From Plazaster borealis (taxonomy: Eukaryota; Echinodermata; Asteroidea; Forcipulatida; Labidiasteridae): a stretch of DNA of 64,000 nucleotides. Position 1 is the stretch's first letter, and every line of letters begins with the position of its first letter. The notes below the pieces were generated by a model. That model did not search any database, was not told the origin of the DNA, and saw only the letters and a list, made by a program, of their open reading frames with translations. The stretch is from assembly GCA_021014325.1 (NCBI GenBank), contig CM037476.1, positions 15,350,827-15,414,826 on the forward strand, given 5' to 3'. Made by a program: the position numbers and the translations under genes. This document shows, piece by piece, positions 32,460 through 42,357 of this stretch.

Positions 32460-33593
32460 TTAAAGAGGGGCTCCAGGATGTTTGGAAATATTTGGCTTTT
32501 ACATTTTTCCAATAGATGGAGTCCCCAAGAAATATAATAAATTATTATGAGCCCCTTACCTCACGCTAAAACAGGGTAAACATGTCTTTTCCTCGAAACA
32601 CTCCCAGCCCGAAATCTGAAAACGCGAGGTCAAACAAACCCCGCGACGACGAACTCATGACGTCACCGGAGTCTAGTTAGTTTTGACCTGCCTATATGAA
32701 TGCACTGAGCTAACGCAAATACTTCGCAAAACTTCACCATTTGCAATCAATACGGCCGTAAATATGACTTTTTATAGGATGATCCAACAGGCAAAAATCA
32801 GCAAGCCAAATTACAACGGATTTATGATTTGGGGGTTTTCGTTCTTTGAGAGGCGAGGCGATTCCGCAGCTCGGCTTAATTTTCAGTACATCGCTCTACA
32901 CGTCAAATTCAACCCTAACATACACACACGGCACGGCGATTCCTGTAAACAGCAACAACGGCGCGGCATTATCACGGGGGAGACCCCTATTATACACAAC
33001 GCACAATCAAGCAGTCGCGTGTTTGTAGACTTAACGTTTCTGCGCATGCTCGGGGAAACGGTTATTCCCATGACATTGCAATAATCATCGCTGGTGTGCA
33101 CACGTTCAAACCGTATACAGCACTGGTCCACACGCTCATGGTCTGCGGAGCTTTAGTTAAGTTCCGTGGAAATTTTAGCTTGTTTATAGCAAAAAACTAC
33201 CCAACGTGTAGGCTTCATTTTACAATTTACACAATTTAGGATACTCTGGATGGACAGAAAGAGTATTTTACTGTATGATGTAAGTTTGGTTTCTTCTTGA
33301 TTTTGTTTTGTTTACCAAGCAAAGAGACATTTATGTGTGTGTTTATAGTGCTAACCGTGAGTTTTTAGCCGCCAGCGACGTCAAGGGGTCAATGCATATC
33401 ATTATCATAGATAAACAGTTTTTGACTTTCGGCTGAAAAAGCCGCGCGGAGAGGTGCATTTTTCACTTGAATTCTTTATTACTAAATGCAAATTTTAAGT
33501 GTTAAATGGTTATTAACCGGTATCTACGATGTCTATTCGACCATAAAAAGGTAATAACTCAAATATTGAGAGCATACTAGAGCCCCTCTTTAA
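32460..33593. mobile_element. TTAA-type non-autonomous transposon (1126-bp body)
   Basis: TTAA at 32460-32463 and 33590-33593 flank a body beginning AGAGGGGCTC and ending GAGCCCCTCT, a perfect 10-bp terminal inverted repeat with weaker extension (AAATATTTGG / CAAATATTGAG). TTAA duplication is the piggyBac hallmark. A 133-codon frame (32683-33084) shows no transposase motif, and I do not call it a gene. Confidence 0.75.
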
Positions 33594-34010
33594 ACTTGCA
33601 TCTCTTAATAAATAGCCGAATCGTGTCTGCGTGTGTGTGTGTGTGTGAGCGTGTCTATCCATTGAAACCGAGGACTTTAACAAAAGGGATCCGGGTGTTT
33701 GACAGAGCGAGGACGTCCTCGCTTCGTTTTCGTGTACAAACCCAATGGGGACGTCGCTAAAAAAACTATGTCCAAACAATGGGAGAACAAAGAGAAGTCC
33801 TCGGTAAGCGGGATTTACAAACATGTGTGTGTGTGTGTATGTTATTGGATCTCCTCCCTGGATACCGCATTAAACCTCGCCAAATTTACACGGAAGAAAG
33901 GAGTTCACTTCGTCAAGACACTCATCTATTTTTTAACAAAATCCGTTCAGAATTGACAGATTTATGAGCGAAAAACCACCAAAATGTATGGGTTTTTGCG
34001 CGCCGTTTTC

Positions 34011-34094
34011 ACTGTTGCTATGGGCCGCGCGCGTGTACAGTGCAAGCAAAGAACTGTTGCTATGGGCCGCGCGCACGTACAGTGCAAGCAAAGA
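34011..34094 (+). repeat. 42-bp tandem pair inside the Helitron
   Basis: ACTGTTGCTATGGGCCGCGC through GTGCAAGCAAAGA, twice in a row at a period of 42, differing at about two positions. Confidence 0.85.
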
Positions 34095-35485
34095 ACAATG
34101 CCAACGCACGGGAACACGGGGAATGGAGGCAGGCATGGAGGCGCGGGTTACGGGACGGGGAGGAAGGGGCAGGGGGGACGGGGGAACGGCACCTTTTATT
34201 TTTTACGGAGGGACGAGGGCATCCCCCAACACGTAGCTCAATTTTTTTCAGGACATGCATCCATCCTCAAGCAAATTATGACAAACTGAATAAAACACGT
34301 CTTGAAAGTTTACGCATGGGGACGTTAATTTTTATTTTAAACCTCGCGGCATCTACACCTATTTTGTTATCCCCCTCCCCCTTCACACGACTTTCTTTGT
34401 AATTCGGAAATGCCAGGAAGCAAATTATGACAAACTGAATAAAACACTCCTTAGAAATGCCAGGAATATGACAAACTGAATAAAACACACCTGAAAAATT
34501 ACGATAACACGTTTGATGAGATAAAACACAAACACAACATTTCAATTTCAAACTGTATTTTATTATTACGCTAGCACGTTTAACCAGATGGGTTTTAAAT
34601 TTCTTAAAGTCTTTGGCTTTTTTTCAATTTCAAACGTTTTTTTTAATTATTATTACGCTATTACGTTTAACCAGATGGGTTTTTAAATTTCTAAAAGTCT
34701 TTGGCTTATTGGCTTATTATAAGTTTCAACATTAACAATATTTTGACACTCCGCAGTTACTTTAATTGGCGAAACATTAACAATTTCAAATAAAGCAATT
34801 TGATGGGTGTTCCTGAATATTGTTTTTTTTATAAAAGTGACAGTTGACAGTAAAACTAACAATAACACTGATGTCTTGATGTGATCTGATGATGTCATCG
34901 CAACTTTACTGTCGTCACGTGGTCATTTTGTAACGCATCACCCCCTTGCACTATGATCAGATCATCAACAGTGCACATTGTTATAAGTAGCAGGTATTTG
35001 GGTGTGCTTACTGCCCAGTTTACCTGTCTTGCGGGACCCGCAGTTCAGGAATTTGCACAAAACAAAGAACATTGCAAAAACGCGTCGAGTGCGCAAACAG
35101 GGGATAATGAACGGGACGGGGACAAAATTAATTTGACTAATTTTTTTTTTTTAAAACCTCGCGGCATCTACACCTCTTTTGTTAATGAACGGGACGGGAA
35201 CAAAATTAATTCGACTGACAAATAATACAAAACGGGAAAAAACAGGACGAGAAAATAATGAACAGGACGGAAGAATTTAACGGGGCTGGGGAAATAATAC
35301 GGGAAAGGAAAAAAGAAAAGGGACTAATAAATGATACGGGACAGGAAAATAATAAACTGAATGGGAAAAAAATAAACAAACAGTGACATGGTAATTTGTA
35401 TTGTGACATCACACTTTGCTTATAGCAGATTGATACAAAGTTAAGATCAATCTTAGTGCTTTGTGAAATCGGAACAGCACGGAAC

Positions 35486-35523
35486 TCTAGCGGGACCCGC
35501 GCGTAGCGCGGGTTTCCCGCTAG
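35486..35523 (+). other. Helitron 3'-terminal hairpin
   Basis: The last 37 bases form an imperfect palindrome from CTAGCGGG to CCCGCTAG, with a strong CCCGCGC/GCGCGGG core and GTA loop. A GC-rich terminal hairpin near a CTAG end is the standard Helitron transposition-termination structure. Confidence 0.85.
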
Positions 35524-35746
35524 TCAGGTATAAAGAATATTATTTGGTTTTACCCTTACATTGATGTGTGTGAAGCACTGTATACTCAGTACTTTCCCGA
35601 GTCCTGTGAAAACAAATCCACAGGCATTACTCCATTGGGATATGAACCCATGACCTTCGCCTTTCTAGAGCAGATGTCTGTACCCACTGCTAACATATAT
35701 AGGATTCCAACTGCTTCTAGGAAATATCAGTGGTCTAGTTGGTCAA

Positions 35747-35944
35747 CAGTAAATTTGCGGGTACAACTCTTTTATTTAGGAGGAGAGTGTTGGCTCTGAA
35801 AAGAGCCGTTGTGGTCTCAACGTTTCTCCTGAAGACGAGCAGAGTATACTGTTTGAAAATGTCGAGACCACACCGGCTCTTTTCAGAGCCAACTCTCCTT
35901 CCAAAAGAGATTTTACACATGATTGTACCAGCAAGTTTACTAGT
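35747..35944. mobile_element. Foldback MITE (same family as 22935-23138)
   Basis: CAGTAAATTTGCGGGTACAA and TTGTACCAGCAAGTTTACT are inverted; arms continue through GGAGAGTGTTGGCTCTGAAA and TTTCAGAGCCAACTCTCC and GTGGTCTCAACG / CGAGACCAC. The arms span most of the element. Confidence 0.8.
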
Positions 35945-36085
35945 AATAGTTACTTCTTAATTTGAATGTTAACGCACATCGTTGCTTCCTGTAGGAAGCT
36001 ATTTATCCTTATCTATACTTAGTGATTTCAAGGGTCAGAAAACATGATTCACATCCCTTCAGTACAGGCACCTGCTGTTTTGCAG

Positions 36086-36478
36086 TGTCAAAATAACAGG
36101 GCTGGGATTGGGTAGGACCACCAGGGCCTGTCCGTGTTTCCTCCAAAATGGCTACTTAAATAGGTTACCACGGGTTACCTTGGGAATATAACCCCCAAAC
36201 ATATCTGATTTGGTTAAATCATGGGTTAAATGATGTAATCTACAATGGGGTGTAATTTTTGTTTCCCTGTTAAAAAAAATCTTTGCAGTGTCAACAAAAC
36301 GGGGCTGGGATTGGGTAGGACCACCAGGGCCTGTCTGTTTCCTCCAAAAGGGGTACTGAAATAGGTTACCACAGATTCCTTGGAATAAATAACCCCAAAC
36401 ATCTCAGATTTGGTTAAATCATGGGTTAAATTATGTAATACACAACGGGGTGTAATTTTTATTTCCTTTTTTTTTTAG
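36086..36478 (+). repeat. Tandem duplication, period about 200 bp
   Basis: GGGCTGGGATTGGGTAGGACC, GGTTAAATCATGGGTTAAAT and GGGGTGTAATTTTT occur in order twice, starting near 36102 and 36303. Confidence 0.85.
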
Positions 36479-36853
36479 AGTCTTAAAGGTATTATGTATA
36501 GGATTGGTAGAGCTGACGAAATAGTCGCAGACAGTCCTCATGTTTTGTGTGATCAGCCATATACATGAAATAATGAATCTATGATAAAATTTTGAGTCAG
36601 GAGAAAATAGTGAAAACATGCACAATTTTCAGCATGTAAACACATTATCCTTATTTTTGTTGTATCAACCGAAATCAGCTGTTGCATTTTCTTTAGGTTT
36701 TCAGGTACATTTATTTTTAATAAGACTTCATTTCAAAGGAAAATATTTCACAGAAAAATGGTTCTATTATGAATTTCATAATCAGTAAGCTTTCAGACTA
36801 AAATTAAACCATTATGTTTCTTATCCTTACCAATCCTGTATACAGTACTACCT

Positions 36854-37250
36854 TTAAAAGGATTGTATGCGTTTGGTAATTGGAACCCACTGTTTGTTTC
36901 AATCCTATATAGTTGTAGATACATACCATAAAACTAACCTGTGAAAATTTCATTTCAAAAGGTGTTAGCGTTTTTGAGATATTGCCGAAAATCTGGAGCG
37001 GTTATGTCCACGCAGGAAGAATAATCTACAATTGGAATACACAATCCTAGAAACTTTTCTGACAGAAACGCTTCTCAGATTCAATTTTGTTTTGATAAAA
37101 AGTGATATCTTTTTCCATAACCACATTACTTCAAAGTGAAATGTTTCTAACAATGTTTTATACTATCAGAAGCTGCTGTACTTCTTTCCAAGTAAGTTTT
37201 TATTGCCATTAGTTTTATGAGTAATTACCAAACATATACAGACCCTTTAA
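36854..37250 (-). mobile_element. TTAA-type MITE, GGGTCTGTATACG family, reverse
   Basis: TTAA at 36854-36857 and 37247-37250. The right end CCAAACATATACAGACCC is the reverse complement of the family's left end. Interior landmarks as in 24678-25045, in reverse. Confidence 0.8.
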
Positions 37251-37582
37251 ACCATGCAGCCTTCAAAAAGTTATGACAAAATAATCCAGCCTAAAAGAGG
37301 CCTATTAGGAGAAGTGCAATGGGTTTGTCCTCTCAGATTAAATTTTCTTTGGATACAACTGATATATCCATAACCACATTACTTCAAAGTGAAATGTTTC
37401 TCAAAATGCTTTATACTATCAGAAGCTGCTGTACTTCTTACCAAGTAAGTTTTTATTGCCATTAGTTTTATGAGTAATTACCAAACATATACAGACCCTT
37501 TAAACCATGCAGCCTTCAAAAAGTTGTTACAAAAGAATCTAGCCTAAAAGAGTCCTATTAGGGAAGTGCAGTGGGTTTGTCC
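37095..37582 (+). repeat. Tandem duplication (about 252 bp) across a MITE end
   Basis: CCATAACCACATTACTTCAA through CCTTCAAAAAGTT...GGGTTTGTCC occurs twice, at about 37114-37350 and 37368-37580, with offset 252. The unit begins inside the MITE and ends in its right flank, so it arose after the insertion. Confidence 0.8.
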
Positions 37583-37747
37583 AGACGGACTGGTTTAGCC
37601 AGTAGCCGTATCAAAGCCAACAGCCCATGGCTAGCTGATCATCAGAACATGTAGTTACTTTTTTTGCTTATGAGTGTGTTTGCGTAGCATGTGCGGGCTG
37701 TTGCAGTCAACCATGACCTGGACTTGTGGACGAGTCAATAAATAAAT

Positions 37748-38046
37748 ATTTGGTTTGCGGTAACACCATGTGTATATCTACTTGCTAGGTAGATTTTGTT
37801 CTTTGAGAACTTGTCTTGCTTTTTATTCTACTGCCGCAGAGTAGAATATTCGGAATTCAGGAGACTTCTCAGTTCTGAAAAGAACTGTCCTTCTTATTAA
37901 CTATACAACCTGGGCGGCGGGAGGTAGGAAATCGGGCGGGACTACTACTTTCGCTTTGTGGATCAGGGGGACTTCACTGCCGCGGAGTGAGTTCTTAATA
38001 GGTCTCAATGTTTCGACTAGCTTGCTCTAGTCATCGTCAGGAGACT
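37748..38046 (+). repeat. Dispersed repeat with GGTTTGCGGTAACACCATG
   Basis: Runs from TTTGGTTTGCGGTAACACC through CTGCCGCAGAGTAGAATATT, CGGGCGGGACTACTACTTTC to TAGTCATCGTCAGGAGACTG. A second copy lies at 55722-56068 and a reversed partial copy at 53140-53300. Confidence 0.8.
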
Positions 38047-39430
38047 GAAGAGTGTATGTTTGTCCATTTATAGGGTTTCAGAGGTTTCAGTGTCACTGCT
38101 CTGATTGGTTCTTCTCAAAGGAGAACTGTGGTTGGCTGGCCCAGGGCTATTCGAGTCAACAAATGTTTGTCACATGATGGCGTAATCAACTCTGTCGCAA
38201 TTATACTCTCGAGAGACTGCTGCTCCTGTGAGATTCAGCTCTCGCAACTACAGGTCCACCTGATGAAGTAGTTGTTGCTATGAAAGCTCATGCAGTTTTT
38301 TATGTAATTAGTTAGTCTTTATAAGCACAAGGACAACATTGGTAGTTGTCAAAGACCAGTATCCACACTTTATGTGACCCAACATATACATGAAATAACA
38401 AACCTGTGAAAGTTTTGGCCCAAATTTATGTGCTAGCTGTTTAAGCAAAGAATTCCTAGTAACGTGGAGTAAGTATGTGCACAAGCAAAAATTCCCTACT
38501 AACCCGTGAAATAGGGTTGACGTAAGCCCGGAATTCCCTGCTTCTGTAGGCACTGATTCTTTGCTTATGGTAAGCAGAGCCATTTTGAATTTATGTATAT
38601 TGTTTTATGAGAGATCGGCTAACATCACAAGGCCGGACAGCCACTTCAAGGTGAGGGCTACACTTAACCGATTTGGGCTATCAACCCAAATCAACTGCCA
38701 CCAGGGGCATGTTGCCACCTACTCCTGGGGCTGAAACAGGGTTACCCCCTTCAAAGTCCGTAAGGCATGGGTATCAGCCATTAGGAGCGTGGCTGGTAGA
38801 GCAGAATGCACTAAAATTCTGATTCTTCAAATACTTCAGTTTTACCCAGATTATGGCTATAAAAATTACCAGAAATATATAATAATAACATAATATTAAT
38901 GGTATGTGGTGTACTTCAAACAATGAATGAATGATTGATTTGATTTGCTTTGATTTGAATTTATTCGGATAAAATACAGCAAGAAAATGGCAAAAAACAT
39001 ACACAGCATCAGGATGTTAAACCATCAATAAAGTAAAATAAACCAAAACCGAAAACAAGAAAGAAAAACTGCACAAAATTATCTAAGGATAGCCAAAGAT
39101 AGCCCAAGATTATAAATAATTAGATTAGATTATAAATAAGATGAGATATACAGTACAGTAACTTTGCACAATATTATCGGAATGGTTTTGGCCAGGATGA
39201 GTAACTTCCCCCAATTGCTAATAGTAGAAGGACACAAGTGTCCAGGGTAACTGCTATAATGACAGTAACTGCTCCATGTACAGCTTGGTTCCTATTTCTT
39301 TGTGGTTGATCAATCCATTGTAATTTGGGTCATGAGTCAGAGGTGTAATACGTCTTTCATTCTGCAGGGTGGTCACCGATGAGGACATGGAAGTTTGCTG
39401 ACACGTCACTTTGTCTGAATGTTTAAAGTG
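38047..39430. other. Non-coding with SINE and MITE fragments
   Basis: About 38330-38430 resembles the left part of the TTAA MITE at 43374. About 38608-38815 is a reverse copy of the SINE at 14603-14940 (CATCACAAGGCCGG, GAGGGCTACACTTAACCGAT). The remainder, including 38930-39250, shows nothing I can name. Confidence 0.5.
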
Positions 39431-39432
39431 CT

Positions 39433-39809
39433 TTAAAGGCACTGAACACGTTTGGTAATAGTCAAAGACCAGTGTTCTCACTTGGTGTATCCCAACATAT
39501 GCATAACAAAAAAAGCCTGTGAAAATTTGGGCTCAATTGGTCATCAAAGTTGTAAGAAAATTATGAAAGAAAAAACACCCGCCTTGTTGTACAAATTTGT
39601 GTGCTTTCAGATAGGAATAAAAAACTTCTTGCAAGAAGTTTTTATTATTTTAGTGAGAAATTACCTCTTTCTTAAAAACTACGTTACTTCAGAGGGAGTC
39701 GTTTCCTACAATGTTTTATACTATCAACAGCTCTCTTTTGCTCGTTACCAAGTCACTTTGATGCTAATATATATTTTGAGTAATTACCAAACGTGTACAG
39801 TGCCTTTAA
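39433..39809 (+). mobile_element. TTAA-type MITE, AGGCACTGAACACG family
   Basis: TTAA at 39433-39436 and 39806-39809; ends AGGCACTGAACACGTTTGG and CCAAACGTGTACAGTGCCT. Interior GTATCCCAACATATGCATAA, TTTGTGTGCTTTCAGATAGG, a CTTCTTGCAAGAAG palindrome, and TTTTATACTATCAACAGCTC. Other copies: 42357-43377, 45635-46010, 53493-53840. Confidence 0.85.
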
Positions 39810-40080
39810 TAGATGTTAAATTAGGATCGGGGATAAAGAATTTTTATGTGATTTACCCATACACCAGTGTGTGTCAAAAGCACTGTATACTCAGTACTTT
39901 CCCGAGTCCTGCGACAAAAGGTGGTATTAAGACATCTGCTCTAGAATGACGAAGGTCGTGGGTTCGAATCCCACCCTAGTAATATGCCTGTGGGTTTTTT
40001 CTTCACATGGCTCGAGAAGTAATGAGTGTATGGAGCTTTACACACATCTGTGTATGGGTATAAACCAAATAAATTAGTTT
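39806..40080. mobile_element. Inverted pair of ACATCTGCTCTAG SINE pieces
   Basis: 39810-39915 is the 3' half in reverse (AATAGATGTTAAATT...CACTGTATACTCAGTAC). It is followed by a forward copy (GTGGTATTAAGACATCTGC, box B GGGTTCGAATCCCACC, tail to AACCAAATAAATTAG). Confidence 0.7.
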
Positions 40081-41660
40081 AAAGTGCTCTTATATAAAAC
40101 AGTAATGCTGCATTCGAATCTTTAAAAAAAATTCCCAAGAGACCAAATCCACCTGACGTCATTTATCGCAATGATCTTGGGTGCGCCATTTTGGGAGTCA
40201 ATTGTCCCCATGTGTTTTAAAGCGTAGTGGTCATTTTAGATGACGTGGTGTTTACACGCTTACCGTTATTTGTACATGGTCTTGTGAGACATTCGTGCAA
40301 GGAGTCAATAATAAACAGTTATTATTCCACAAATCTGAATAAAACTCCTCCCTGTCACTTTCACTTTCACAGAGTTTATGTTACATGTAAATTGTTAGTT
40401 AGGTGGTGTGGAAACATCTAGAAGCCTTACGTGTGCAATGGACGTGCAAATTCAAGTGGAAATTCCATCTTTTAACGTCCAGTTACTGATTCCACGTAAA
40501 ATGGAAACTTGTTATACCACAGGTGTAGGATGTAACTATACGGAGCTGAGATTGTGGTTTTGGTACATGTATAAAAGCTTCATACAAACTTCCTAGGCTA
40601 TGCATTGTTGTCTTTACAGAGAGAGGAAGCTCGCTGTGTACAGCAGTCGCAAAGTAACTTTATATCAGCAGAAATATTTTCTAAGTTCTACTTGAGATGC
40701 ACATTTGTTCACGCGATTGAATCTTGACCGACTAGTTAACTAATAGACACGTACCCAACACGGGGTGGTGCAACTGCCAGCCGCGAGTTGCATTTCCTGA
40801 GAAGTGTTAATTAGTGTTGACAGTAGAATTGGATCCTAATCTTCGCTCGTGATAATCAAGTGTAATGAAAGGGAGAGTTGGGAGTTGACTCCCGATGTAG
40901 ATTTATAAGAGTTACATATTTATAGCTCATCTCAGTTAGGGCTTTGGAGGATCTGCGACTACCACATATGACTTTGAACCTTGCCTGAACCGATTGCTGA
41001 ATACCAACCCAGGAATGACACTTCCTCTGATGATAACAGTCACTGGTCGGACTCACTTCCCCAAACCCGTCTCCCAGGCCATACTCACCAAATGACAAAT
41101 CAAGTCAAATTCATGTACGTGTTTACTCTGGAAAGTCCACAGTCCACACACATTTAATCCGTCGTCGTTGTTGTACCAAGTATTGGCCGTGTGAAAAGTG
41201 TGAAACTGCTAGTTTGATAATTCCCTGGCATCCTGTCATCCACGCAGCATGATTCCAGTGACGGTGTGTGGATGGGATCGGTTGTTTTTGCTGACGTCCA
41301 CCAGGACTAGACGTCTCTTATCTAAACACGCACCTTTATAGGGTGCAGCTTTGTATACCAAAACACAATAATGACATTATTTTTTGTAACTCATAAAAGG
41401 ATTAAACCTTGATATGAACGCCTTCAGTTACAGCTCGACGGTTGGTGTTGGCAGAATGGAAAAGTTTAATAATAACAATAGTATCATCGCTGGAATCACC
41501 AAGGCAGACAGCAAACTACTCGGCGAGGTGGACGGTGATTTTGGAATAGTGAGAGCGTGGAATGATGAATTCGGTATTTAATTTTAAAATCTATTTTAAT
41601 ATATGGAAAGTACATTAACATTTCTTTGAAGAGTAATTCCAATAACAAACATACCATAAT
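40081..41660. other. Mostly repeat-free part of the giant intron
   Basis: About 40100-40230 shares TCACCTGACGTCAT...ATCTTGGGTGCGCCATTTT-type sequence with 58480-58580 (inverse). From about 40230 to 41600 I recognise no dispersed repeat, which is unusual here. A TTTATAGGG (41337-41345 area) and a 55-codon open frame at 41414 lie in this part. Confidence 0.45.
41414..41573 (+). CDS. Candidate alternative first exon of the LRRK1-like gene (hypothetical)
   Basis: An ATG at 41414 opens a 55-codon frame ending in TAA at 41579-41581. Just before the stop, TTC G/GTATTT offers a donor at 41574 that would end the exon in phase 1, exactly the phase needed to join exon 3 at 49173. The peptide (MNAFSYSSTVGVGRMEKF..., Asn-rich then charged) matches no family I know. 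The stretch is repeat-free and richer in GC than its flanks in its last half. The donor is weak beyond GT and a 55-codon frame can occur by chance, so this is a hypothesis only. Confidence 0.25.
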
Positions 41661-41662
41661 AA

Positions 41663-42055
41663 GGGCTCGAAGTTAACAATGGGTCGCAGGCTCGAGGCCA
41701 GTGATTTTAGCATTGGGCCAGTAAACTCATGACTGGACAAGTCTGGCGGTCTTATGTTTTTCAACCGAATAATTACACATGTACCTCACTGTGTAATATC
41801 TGTATATGGATAAGACAAATAGATATTGAAATGTTGACTTAGAGTCTGATATAGATTTCAATTCTGCTGATTATTGAAGTATACTTACCCATAAGACAAA
41901 TGAGATCAATCTTCTCTTAGTAGTGCTTTTTCAAACAGTTTATATGTTAAACTGTGGGGAAAGTTTATTCTCATTTTGATTCTGGTCATGTTAAAAAATT
42001 CTGGCCCAGTAAAAATGTCGTACTGTACACGTGTACAATACCAAATTTAAGCCCT
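41663..42055 (-). repeat. Dispersed repeat (family of 15168-15500), reverse, long copy
   Basis: AGGGCTCGAAGTTAACAATG start and TACCAAATTTAAGCCCTGAC end are inverted relatives. Interior GGGCCAGTAAACTCATGACTGG, GACTTAGAGTCTGATATAG and TTCTGGCCCAGTAAAAATG match the reverse of other copies. Confidence 0.7.
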
Positions 42056-42293
42056 GACATACAAACAGTCTGTGATGTTTCATCAAATTTGAATGATCAT
42101 TTTTGAGAAAAAGAATATTGGCTCGTTTTGATTGCAATGGGTCAAATAAGTAGTTGGTGTTTTGTGGGATTTTCAAATGCTGTTTTCTTGACTTTGACAT
42201 TATTTCAGACAGGAATGTTTTTACGGAAGATTTATACTGGTATGAACTTGATAATCAGTCGGCTTTCAGATTGAAAGAAAAACTTTTTTTTTG

Positions 42294-42357
42294 GTGGTAA
42301 TTACCTTTTCTTTGTCTTTACCTTTTGAAACTTCCATAATTCAACAATCTTTTGTGT
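42294..42357 (+). repeat. 64-bp direct repeat flanking a MITE cluster, left copy
   Basis: GTGGTAATTACCTTTTCTTT through CAACAATCTTTTGTGT is identical to 43726-43789, on the other side of two TTAA MITEs. Confidence 0.9.

Larger units (their letters stand above)
33601..35523 (+). mobile_element. Non-autonomous Helitron (1923 bp), both ends resolved
   Basis: The 5' end is TCTCTTAATAAATAGCC (Helitrons start with TC). The 3' end has a hairpin CCCGCGC-GTA-GCGCGGG (35496-35512) followed by TTTCCCGCTAG, i.e. the CTRR terminus. It sits between A (33600) and T (35524), the A/T target typical of Helitrons, without a target duplication. The interior has GT microsatellites, a 42-bp tandem pair (34011-34094), repeated ACAAACTGAATAAAACAC, duplicated CCTCGCGGCATCTACACC (near 34343 and 35157) and CGGGACGGG runs. 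No Rep/helicase coding, so it is non-autonomous. Confidence 0.85.
32446..35740 (-). mobile_element. Reverse SINE-related repeat split by a TTAA element and a Helitron
   Basis: The host repeat is present as three pieces: 32446-32463 (ending AATAGATGTTAA), 33594-33600 (ACTTGCA) and 35524-35740 (TCAGGTATAAAG...CACTGTATACTCAGTAC...GATATGAACCCATGACC). Joined, these read as the reverse of the 3' end and body of the ACATCTGCTCTAG SINE family; an unoccupied relative of the junction area is seen in reverse at about 51212-51240. The pieces are separated by 32464-33589 and 33601-35523. Confidence 0.75.

Noticed and set aside
32683..33084. 133-codon frame inside the TTAA transposon
   Set aside because: No transposase motif, and a frame of this length may occur by chance; not supported as a gene.
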